NCBI RefSeq assembly: GCF_002236105.1
Contig: NZ_NIWU01000001.1
Location: forward strand, 1,178,001 to 1,242,000
Direction of reading: 5' to 3'
Origin: Pseudomonas umsongensis
GTDB lineage: Bacteria; Pseudomonadota; Gammaproteobacteria; Pseudomonadales; Pseudomonadaceae
Length of the DNA: 64,000 bases
In this document: positions 57,694 to 64,000 of the stretch, one piece after another
How the letters are laid out: each line of letters starts with the position of its first letter
Position numbering within the stretch: the stretch's first letter is position 1
Translations under genes and position numbers: made by a program
The notes under the pieces: model-generated
The model's database searches: none
Seen by the model: the letters and a program-made list of their open reading frames with translations, nothing else
Told to the model about the DNA's origin: nothing

Positions 57694-59153
57694 TGAGTTT
57701 GAAAGCTTTCCTGCCAAGCCTGCTGGTACTGGCGCTGAGCGCCTGTGCCGTCGGCCCGGACTATAAAACCCAAGCCCTTGAACCGGCCAACATCACCACG
57801 GCCACGCAGGGCGCAGCCGGCCAGAAGAACTTCGACCGTTCGCGGTTCGAAGGCATCTGGTGGCAGCAGTTCGAAGACCCGACCCTCAACCAGTTGGTGA
57901 GCGAGTCCCTCAAGGGCAACCGTGACCTGCGTGTCGCCTTCGCTCGCTGGAAAGCGGCCCGGGCGATCCGCGATGACGTCAGCAATGACGCCATGCCGAC
58001 GATCACCAGCCGGGTCAGCAGTGACTTGGGCAAAGGGCAGATTCCTGGCGAGACCACCGACCGTGTCAACAGCGAACGCTATGACCTGGGGCTGGACATG
58101 GCCTGGGAGATCGACCTGTTCGGCCGCATCCAGCGCAACCTGGAGTCGGCGGATGCCGAGCAACAGGCACTCGAGGCTGATTTGTACCAGCTGCAAGTGA
58201 CCATGATCGCCGAACTGGTGGATGCCTATGGTCAGCTGCGCGGTGCACAACTGCGGGAAAAAATTGCCCTGGCCAACCTGAACAACCAACAGGAGTCGCG
58301 CAAGATCACCATCAGCCTGCGGGATGCCGGCGTCGGCGACCAGCTTGATGTGGAACGTGCCGATGCGCGCCTGGCTTCGGTCGAAGCCAGCGTGCCGCAG
58401 TTGCAGGCCGAGCAGGTGCGACAGAAAAACCGTATCGCCACCCTGCTGGGCCAGCGCCCGGACAAGTTGACCGTGGACCTGGGCCCGAAAGACTTGCCAG
58501 CGATTGCCAAGGCCTTGCCGATCGGTGATCCCGCCGAGTTGTTGCAACGCCGTCCGGACATCCTCAGCGCCGAGCGCAAACTGGCGTCGGCCACGGCGCG
58601 CATTGGCGTGGCGAAAGCCGACTTGTTTCCACGGGTGAGCCTCAGCGGCTTCCTCGGCTGGACCGCCGGACGTGGCTCGCAGATCGGTTCCTCGGCGGCC
58701 AACGCCTGGGCACTGGGCCCGAGCATCACCTGGGCGGCGTTTGACCTGGGCAGTGTAAAGGCCCGCATACGCGGCGCCGACGCCGATGCCGAAGGCGCCC
58801 TGGCGACTTACGAGCAGCAAGTGTTGCTGGCCCTGGAAGAGTCGGAAAACGCCTTTAGCGACTACGGCAAACGCCAGCAGCGACTGATTTCGCTGATTCG
58901 CCAGAGCGAATCGAGCCGTTCAGCCGCCGACCTCGCCGAAATCCGCTACCGCGAGGGCACCGCCGACTTCCTCGTGCTGCTCGATGCCCAGCGTGAACGC
59001 CTGGCGGCCGAAGACACCCAGGCCCAGGCCGAAGTCGACCTGTACCGCGGCATCGTGGCGATCTACAAGGCCCTCGGTGGCGGCTGGCAACCAGAGACGG
59101 TTGTAGGAGCGAGCATGCTCGCGAAAAACCCGAGGGCGCCGTTGGGCACCTGA
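57693..59153 (+). CDS. oprN: OprN-type outer-membrane efflux channel
   Basis: A 486-residue TolC-like lipoprotein with lipobox LSAC (acylated Cys18). The duplicated OEP domain is seen in WWQQFEDPTLNQLVSESLKGN and in the second helix-hairpin half, with PELLQRRPD-type signature AELLQRRPDILSAERKL. The start ATG overlaps the mexF stop (TGATG). The last 16-17 residues, after GGGWQPET, are encoded by a REP arm (GTAGGAGCGAGCATGCTCGC): VVGASMLAKN... This tail is not part of the OprN family and implies that the REP moved into the old stop region. A terminator and another REP-like pair follow. Confidence 0.93.
   Translation: MSLKAFLPSLLVLALSACAVGPDYKTQALEPANITTATQGAAGQKNFDRSRFEGIWWQQFEDPTLNQLVSESLKGNRDLRVAFARWKAARAIRDDVSNDAMPTITSRVSSDLGKGQIPGETTDRVNSERYDLGLDMAWEIDLFGRIQRNLESADAEQQALEADLYQLQVTMIAELVDAYGQLRGAQLREKIALANLNNQQESRKITISLRDAGVGDQLDVERADARLASVEASVPQLQAEQVRQKNRIATLLGQRPDKLTVDLGPKDLPAIAKALPIGDPAELLQRRPDILSAERKLASATARIGVAKADLFPRVSLSGFLGWTAGRGSQIGSSAANAWALGPSITWAAFDLGSVKARIRGADADAEGALATYEQQVLLALEESENAFSDYGKRQQRLISLIRQSESSRSAADLAEIRYREGTADFLVLLDAQRERLAAEDTQAQAEVDLYRGIVAIYKALGGGWQPETVVGASMLAKNPRAPLGT
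59102..59132. repeat. Single REP arm inside the oprN 3' end
   Basis: TGTAGGAGCGAGCATGCTCG continues to GCGAAAAACC, the same arm as at 4950 and 30510. It lies wholly within the coding sequence and supplies the last residues of OprN. No opposite arm follows. Confidence 0.9.
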
Positions 59154-59229
59154 TTTAACGCATTGTCGTCGGAACGCCGCCCCGAGCAATACAGAGCTCC
59201 TTTGGTTGGCCGCAACCAACCAATTTTTT

Positions 59230-59263
59230 GCCCCGCGCCCCATTCGGTCGCGGGGCTTTTTTT
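59230..59263 (+). terminator. Intrinsic terminator of mexEF-oprN
   Basis: GCCCCGCG (59230-59237) pairs with CGCGGGGC (59249-59256), followed by seven T. It ends the operon about 80 bp after the oprN stop. Confidence 0.92.
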
Positions 59264-59287
59264 ACCCATCCAGCAGACAACACCCCA

Positions 59288-59370
59288 CTGTAGGAGCTGC
59301 CGAAGGCTGCGATCTTTTGATCTTGCTTTTCAAAATCAAAAGATCGCAGCCTTCGGCAGCTCCTACAGGG
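59288..59370. repeat. REP-like inverted pair, GTAGGAGCTGCCGAAGGCTGCGATC type
   Basis: Perfect arms of about 36 bp (TGTAGGAGCTGCCGAAGGCT then GCGATCTTTTGATC and complement) surround a short middle. It separates the convergent oprN and efflux adaptor genes. Confidence 0.92.
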
Positions 59371-59371
59371 G

Positions 59372-60337
59372 TCAGCGGTGATCTTGGGCGTTGTGGTTCT
59401 CCCGAACCGTCACGGTAGCCGTTGTACCGGCGCGCAATTTGTCTCTACGGGCATAGTCTTCGTCGATTTTGATCCGCACCGGCACCCGCTGCGCCAACTT
59501 GACCCAGGTGTAGCTGGGGTTGATGTTCGCCAGCAAGCGGCCGCCCGGCAGGTTTTCCCGGTCGGCAATGGCAAAGGCGATGCTTTGCACAGTGCCACCG
59601 AAACGTTCGCCGCTCATCAGCTCGATGTCGACCCGATCACCCTCTCCGATTCGCGGCAGTTTGGTTTCTTCGAAATAGCCGCTGACGTAAAACGAATCGC
59701 TGTCCACCAGGGCCACAAGCGGACCGCCAGCGGTGGCGTAGTCGCCCTGGCGGGTCAAAAGGTTGGTGACGTAGCCGCTGATCGGCGATACGACACGGGT
59801 GCGTTCCAGGTCGTGTTCGGCCTCGGCCAGTGCGGCGATCGCCAGTTGCACATTGGCCTGGGCAAACCCCAGGTTGGCCTGGTTGCGCAGCAAATCGGCC
59901 TGGGCCACCGAGACATCGGTGCTGGATTTTTCCCACTCTTCGCCAGAAATCGCCGAGCGCTCCTTGAGGGTCCGCCGGCGCCGCTCCTCGCTCTGGCGCT
60001 GCTTGAGCAGGGCCTGGCTGGCGACGATGGTTGCCTCGGACTGCCCCAGCGAGGCCTTCGCCACTTCCACCGAACGCTTGGCGTGCTCGACCGCCAGGGC
60101 GTAGCGTGAAGGATCTATTTCCAGCAGCAACTGGTCCTTCTGCACATGTTGGTTATCCTGCACGCTGAGGCTGACGATGCGTCCCGCGACATCGGCGGAC
60201 AAGGTCACCACATCGGCACGCACTCGTGCGTCGCGGGTCCAGGGTGCGCGGGTGTAGTGCTCCCAGGCAAACCAGCCGAGCACGAAAGCCAGCACCACTA
60301 CCGAGACCGTGGTGAGATGGGCAAGGATCTTCTTCAC
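59372..60337 (-). CDS. HlyD-family periplasmic adaptor (AaeA/EmrA-like)
   Basis: A 321-residue membrane-fusion protein. One N-terminal membrane helix (about 7-26) is followed by the lipoyl half VVTLSADVAGRIVSLSVQDNQHVQKDQLLLEIDPSRY. A coiled coil comes next, then ERTRVVSPISGYVTNLLTRQGDY. GTG 60337 has GGAG upstream (rather than ATG), four bases after the DUF1656 gene stop. It is the last gene of a reverse three-gene operon with DUF1656 (AaeX-like) and FUSC (AaeB-like) genes, the arrangement of the AaeXAB aromatic acid efflux pump. Aromatic carboxylic acids are the family substrates; the true substrate here is unknown. Confidence 0.9.
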   Translation of the reverse strand: MKKILAHLTTVSVVVLAFVLGWFAWEHYTRAPWTRDARVRADVVTLSADVAGRIVSLSVQDNQHVQKDQLLLEIDPSRYALAVEHAKRSVEVAKASLGQSEATIVASQALLKQRQSEERRRRTLKERSAISGEEWEKSSTDVSVAQADLLRNQANLGFAQANVQLAIAALAEAEHDLERTRVVSPISGYVTNLLTRQGDYATAGGPLVALVDSDSFYVSGYFEETKLPRIGEGDRVDIELMSGERFGGTVQSIAFAIADRENLPGGRLLANINPSYTWVKLAQRVPVRIKIDEDYARRDKLRAGTTATVTVRENHNAQDHR

Positions 60338-60341
60338 GGCA

Positions 60342-60542
60342 TCAGGCTCCCATCACCAGGATCAACGTCGCGCACACGCAGACGTACAACGCGCCTTCGA
60401 ACAAGGCTTCATGCCAGACGAACTGCAACACCCCGAGACGCCGCAGGATCCAGTCCAGCACCAGGAAAACCGGTACCCCCAGCAGCAACGCCTGGGCGAT
60501 CGGTGGCAGGTAGACGCCGCCTATTTCCAGATCAATGGGCAA
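60342..60542 (-). CDS. DUF1656 (AaeX-like) small membrane protein
   Basis: A 66-residue protein with two membrane helices (about 10-30 and 44-64), opening with the DUF1656 pattern IDLEIGGVYLPPIAQALLLG. The start is a TTG at 60542 behind GGGAG and overlaps the end of the FUSC gene by 11 bases. It always accompanies AaeA/AaeB-type genes and presumably assists assembly of the pump. Confidence 0.88.
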   Translation of the reverse strand: MPIDLEIGGVYLPPIAQALLLGVPVFLVLDWILRRLGVLQFVWHEALFEGALYVCVCATLILVMGA

Positions 60543-62667
60543 GCTCGGGTACTCCCTGCAAGGTGGCGGGTTCGAAGTGGCGACGGTGGCGTTCCAGGAA
60601 CGACACCACGATCAACAACGCCACGCGCATGCGAAACACCGACCAGAGGTGTTCATGAACACTGGAATGCAGCGCGTCCAGGTCATCGCCCAAGGCGTGC
60701 AGGCTGTCGAGCACGTGGTCCACTCCAATGTCGGGCCGACCGGCCACCAGCCTCCCGGTTTCGCGCACCGTGGCGAATAATCGACGTTGCAACCCCGGGC
60801 TGAGCAATGCGTTGTTCTGCCCCTGTTGCCGCAGTTGGTTCAAGGCGATGCCCAGCGCCATGCAACCCAGGCTGACATCGAACAGGTCACGCGATGGCTT
60901 GTCCTCGATGGCGGGCAACAGTCCCAGCATCATGGTCAGGCGGTCGACCATACGACTCTCGAAGGCGAACTGGTTTTCATCGGTGGCGGGGGTTTTCAGC
61001 AAGGCGTAGACCTGCTCGCAGTTCTCCTTAAACAAGCGGCGAATCCGCAGCACAGGCCTGAAGGGGAAGATCAGGGCATAGACACTCAACGCCAGTGTCG
61101 CGGCGCACACATAAGCGCCCGCAAACTCGAACCACTGGATGGCGCTGTTTTGGCCTGTGCCGGTGTTTTGCGGGCCCAACAACAGGCACGTCATCAACCC
61201 CAGGCCAATCCCCGTGCCCGTCGTGGCCGGGCTGGACAACCCCACGGCGACCGCGTACAGCAAGGGCGCCAGCAGCAGCGCCAGGAGCTCGAAACTGCTG
61301 ATCATCGGGACCAGCGCGAACTGCAGCACCGCCGACAGCACCAATGCCATCGCCAGCCCCCGGGCATAGCTCTGGGCAGCCAGCAGTGGCCGGGGAAACG
61401 TCGCCATCAGCGAACACAGAATCCCCACCACGACCATCCCGCCCCGCGCGCCGTCCCATCCCGTTTCGATCCAGATCAGCCCGGCCACCATCAGTGCGCA
61501 ATAAGCGCGGATGGCATTCATCGTCGCCAGGGTGAAGTCCAGGTGCAGAGGGTTGGCCTGGCCACGAAAAACGCTACTGGCCTTGCGCCCGCTCTGGATC
61601 ACATCGCTCAACTCCAAAATCATTTCAAGCTGCTGCAGCATGCGCGCCTGTTCCCAGCGTAAGGACCAGGACAGCGAGCGCAAGGTGGCCTTCAAGGGCT
61701 CGATCAATTGCTCCGAGCGGTACGCCAGTGCATCGAAACGCTGTTGCAACGCAGCAAACTGGCGCCGCTGCTCACCAGGTATCGCGCGCCCCTGCCGGGC
61801 CAGTTCGTCGAGCAAGACCAATTCTTCGGCGAGCAGTTGCTGTATTTCCCCGGGGAGCTCACCTTCCCAGCGTTCGAGCAACAGTTCGCGCTGGTGGCGC
61901 AAGGCGGTGAGTCTTGCCGTCAGCAGCACCAGTTGGTTGCCAAGCAATTGCACCAGGTCGTCGGCGCTGCGCAAGCGCGGCGCATCGTAATAGAGGTGCC
62001 GGCGCACACCCTCCAACGCGCTGATCTGCCCCAGCAACTGCATTTGCCGACGGTGGAAGTCTTCCTCGCTTTCCTCGGTACGAATAACGGCGCTGGCATG
62101 GGTTGCCAGCAGCTTGATCACCTGGTCGATCCTGTCGAAATACTCCTTGGCCACGGCTTCCGGGCGCGCGGTCAGCAGGCTCACGATGCAGACGCAGGCC
62201 ACTGCCAGCAACGTCTCGGTCACGCGGGTCACGGCCAGCAGGAAGGTCCCGTCCTGATCGGGAACCGCCAACAGCCCCACGACCACCGCCGTGTAGCCGC
62301 TGAGGACAAACGCCTGGGAACTGGTATAGCGCAACAAGGTGCCACCGGCGGTGCACAACGCCAGCCACAGCGACAAGGTCATGATGAAAGGCAGCGGCGC
62401 CTGGGGGAATAGCGCCATGATTACCACGGCCACTGCCGCTCCCAGGGTGGTTCCGATGACCTGACCGAAACTGCGGGCCAGCACCATGCCGGCCAGGGGC
62501 TGGCTGATGATGACCACGGCCATGATCGACCACTTGGGCTGTTCGAGGTCGAATACGAACGCCAGATAGAGAGTCAACAGCCCGGCAGCGATGGTTCTCA
62601 AGGCGAACAGCAGCACCCCGCGCCCAGGGTTGAGCATCGCCTTGAAGTATTGCAGCAGCGCTTGCAT
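60532..62667 (-). CDS. FUSC-family efflux transporter (AaeB-like)
   Basis: About 711 residues with two membrane blocks of five or six helices (about 15-170 and 370-520), each followed by a cytoplasmic helical region. This is the FUSC/AaeB duplication. LFALRTIAAGLLTLYLAFVFDLEQPKWSIMAVVIISQP opens the first block; the second opens near NAIRAYCALMVAGLIWIETGWDGARGG. The ATG at 62667 (MQALLQYFKAML) has an AGG site; the ATG at 62706 would add 13 residues. It is the first gene of the operon and encodes the inner-membrane pump for aromatic or other organic acids. The three genes overlap or nearly touch. Confidence 0.9.
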   Translation of the reverse strand: MQALLQYFKAMLNPGRGVLLFALRTIAAGLLTLYLAFVFDLEQPKWSIMAVVIISQPLAGMVLARSFGQVIGTTLGAAVAVVIMALFPQAPLPFIMTLSLWLALCTAGGTLLRYTSSQAFVLSGYTAVVVGLLAVPDQDGTFLLAVTRVTETLLAVACVCIVSLLTARPEAVAKEYFDRIDQVIKLLATHASAVIRTEESEEDFHRRQMQLLGQISALEGVRRHLYYDAPRLRSADDLVQLLGNQLVLLTARLTALRHQRELLLERWEGELPGEIQQLLAEELVLLDELARQGRAIPGEQRRQFAALQQRFDALAYRSEQLIEPLKATLRSLSWSLRWEQARMLQQLEMILELSDVIQSGRKASSVFRGQANPLHLDFTLATMNAIRAYCALMVAGLIWIETGWDGARGGMVVVGILCSLMATFPRPLLAAQSYARGLAMALVLSAVLQFALVPMISSFELLALLLAPLLYAVAVGLSSPATTGTGIGLGLMTCLLLGPQNTGTGQNSAIQWFEFAGAYVCAATLALSVYALIFPFRPVLRIRRLFKENCEQVYALLKTPATDENQFAFESRMVDRLTMMLGLLPAIEDKPSRDLFDVSLGCMALGIALNQLRQQGQNNALLSPGLQRRLFATVRETGRLVAGRPDIGVDHVLDSLHALGDDLDALHSSVHEHLWSVFRMRVALLIVVSFLERHRRHFEPATLQGVPELAH

Positions 62668-62814
62668 GGGAATGCCTGTCCAATCCACTCCAGCAAGCGT
62701 AGTCATAGCCGCGAGGTCTGGACAGGTTTGAGTATCGCAGTCAGGGTTTGACTCCAGGCGCCGCCTGACCGAAGCTGACAGCTTTGCCAAAGCCTGTCAG
62801 CTTCCGGATTCTGC

Positions 62815-63870
62815 ATGACCCAGTCCCGCCGCTATTTGCTCATCAGCCTCTGTGTCCTGTTTGCCATCGGCCTTGCCTGGATGTTCCTGCGCAGCAGCAC
62901 CCCGGTAGTACCCGAAACCATCAAGCGCGGCTACAGCGAAGCACTGACGGCAGCCCGAAACGGCCAGCCGGGGGCCGCGCGGGTGCTCTACCAGCAACTG
63001 GCCCGCCCTGACATATCACCCAAGCGGCGCGTCTGGCTGCTGGCCGAACTGCCCAACTACCCCAGCTCCGTGGCGCTGAAACTGGCGGATGCAGACTTGC
63101 AGCATGAGGCGCCCGAGGTGCGTATCGCGGCGATCAAAAGCATCAGCGGGCTGGTGCCCAGCGGCCAGCGCAGCCTACTGCTGGGGCCCTTGCTCGATGA
63201 CGGCGAACAGAGCGTGCGCCTGGCCGCCGTCAATGCGTTGCTGGGCCTGTCACCCGATGATCTTGGCCTGTATTTCGGCGCTCTGGAGCAGGCTGTCGAC
63301 GCCTGGCAGGTGGTTCTGAAAGACGCCCCTGAAAGTGCCGACAATCAGTATCAGCTGGCGCGCCTGTACTTGCACAACGCGCAACTGAAAGAGGCACAAC
63401 AGGCGCTCGAACACACCTTGCGTCTGGACCCGGGCAATCTGCCGGCGCTGGTGATGCAGATTGAGATACTGGACAAACAGGGCCAGAGCGACGCAGCCCG
63501 GCAACTGTTGGCCAAACAACTCAAGGCCCAGCCCGACTCGGCCTATCTGCAACATGCGCTGGGGCTCTGGTTGCTGCATCACGGCCAAAGCGAGTTCGCC
63601 CTGCTCGGATTGTCCAAGGCCGTGGAGCTTGAGCCGAACAACAAGGACTACCGCTACGACCTGGCCACCACGCTGCATGGCGAGCAGGAGCTGGAAGCGG
63701 CGCAGAAACAGCTGCAGGAAATCGTCCAGCGCCACCCGAACGATCGCCGCGCACGGGTGTTGCTGATCAACTACTGGAAAGAAAGCGGGCAATTGCAGAA
63801 CGTGCAGATATTGCTGGCGCAGCTGGAACAGATGAACCCGGATGATCCGGCCCTGCAGCAGGGGCTATAA
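62815..63870 (+). CDS. Membrane-anchored HEAT/TPR-repeat protein
   Basis: A 351-residue protein with one N-terminal membrane helix (about 7-24) and a periplasmic body. Residues about 85-150 look like HEAT repeats (DADLQHEAPEVRIAAIKSISGL; DDGEQSVRLAAVNALLGL). Residues about 165-345 form at least five TPR units (NQYQLARLYLHNAQLKEAQQALEHTLRLDPGN; DYRYDLATTLHGEQELEAAQKQL). Such proteins are scaffolds for cell envelope complexes. The partner is unknown. It is divergent from the FUSC gene and stands alone. Confidence 0.78.
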   Translation: MTQSRRYLLISLCVLFAIGLAWMFLRSSTPVVPETIKRGYSEALTAARNGQPGAARVLYQQLARPDISPKRRVWLLAELPNYPSSVALKLADADLQHEAPEVRIAAIKSISGLVPSGQRSLLLGPLLDDGEQSVRLAAVNALLGLSPDDLGLYFGALEQAVDAWQVVLKDAPESADNQYQLARLYLHNAQLKEAQQALEHTLRLDPGNLPALVMQIEILDKQGQSDAARQLLAKQLKAQPDSAYLQHALGLWLLHHGQSEFALLGLSKAVELEPNNKDYRYDLATTLHGEQELEAAQKQLQEIVQRHPNDRRARVLLINYWKESGQLQNVQILLAQLEQMNPDDPALQQGL

Positions 63871-63884
63871 AACAGATTACCGGC

Positions 63885-63970
63885 GTAGGAGCCTTGCGGG
63901 CGAACCAGGCGCTGCGGTGTGTCTGTCGTACCGCGCTATCGTTCTTCGCGGGCAAGCCTCGCTCCTACGG
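63885..63970. repeat. Divergent REP-like pair at the window end
   Basis: CGTAGGAGCCTTGCGGGCGA faces TTCGCGGGCAAGCCTCGCTCCTACG across about 40 bp. This is a diverged member of the GTAGGAGCGAGC family. Confidence 0.75.
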
Positions 63971-64000
63971 TGCGAGTGCACACCCAACGCCTCTCAAAAA

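Overview
The window is chromosomal DNA of a Pseudomonas, most likely of the P. fluorescens group. The reasons are the high GC content, dense paired REP elements of the GTGGGAGCGAGC and GTAGGAGCGAGC types, the mexS-mexT-mexEF-oprN locus, DUF1652, a bacterial FAN1 nuclease and many catabolic and transport operons. I see no rRNA, tRNA, CRISPR array, complete insertion sequence or prophage. This is core and accessory metabolism, not a genomic island.

Layout. 0-5 kb: a truncated EutR-like AraC regulator, divergent from a polyamine module (gamma-glutamyl-amine ligase, PotF-type binding protein, FAD amine oxidase). 5.2-8.7 kb: a pqiA-pqiA-pqiB-pqiC envelope lipid-transport operon in which PqiA is split into two genes. 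9-12.7 kb: an FbpABC-type ferric iron ABC importer. 12.7-16.3 kb: an orphan tyrosine recombinase, UDP-glucose dehydrogenase and an HPP-family membrane protein preceded by a strong terminator. 16.4-25.9 kb: acyl-CoA catabolism. Two forward genes fit valine/isobutyryl-CoA breakdown. Five reverse genes (acyl-CoA ligase, SDR dehydrogenase, thiolase, acyl-CoA dehydrogenase, enoyl-CoA hydratase) fit isoleucine or short-chain acid breakdown, with an AraC regulator beside them.

25.9-41.8 kb: two clusters of a roughly 300-bp composite non-coding repeat, at 26.0-27.35 and 40.65-41.7 kb. Copies in the two clusters lie in opposite orientation and flank about 14 kb. That 14 kb holds an SDR, a cation/proton antiporter with a 10-codon leader ORF, a hemerythrin, a hybrid PAS histidine kinase, and a FAN1 nuclease plus an iron-sulfur helicase-nuclease behind a LexA-like SOS box. 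It also holds two small envelope proteins, an amine oxidase-like flavoprotein, an NTF2-AraC regulator and a DUF1652 protein.

41.8-50.2 kb: a UvrD-type helicase, pirin, phosphoglucomutase, a MocR-type regulator and an unrecognised 493-residue protein. 50.7-59.2 kb: mexS, mexT, mexE, mexF and oprN, with a perfect 19-bp palindrome upstream of mexE and a REP element fused into the oprN 3' end. 59.3-64 kb: an AaeA/DUF1656/FUSC efflux operon and a HEAT/TPR protein.

The most noteworthy items are the apparently SOS-controlled FAN1/helicase-nuclease pair, the unrecognised protein with its MocR partner, and the inverted composite repeats whose variable module keeps a hairpin although its sequence differs.
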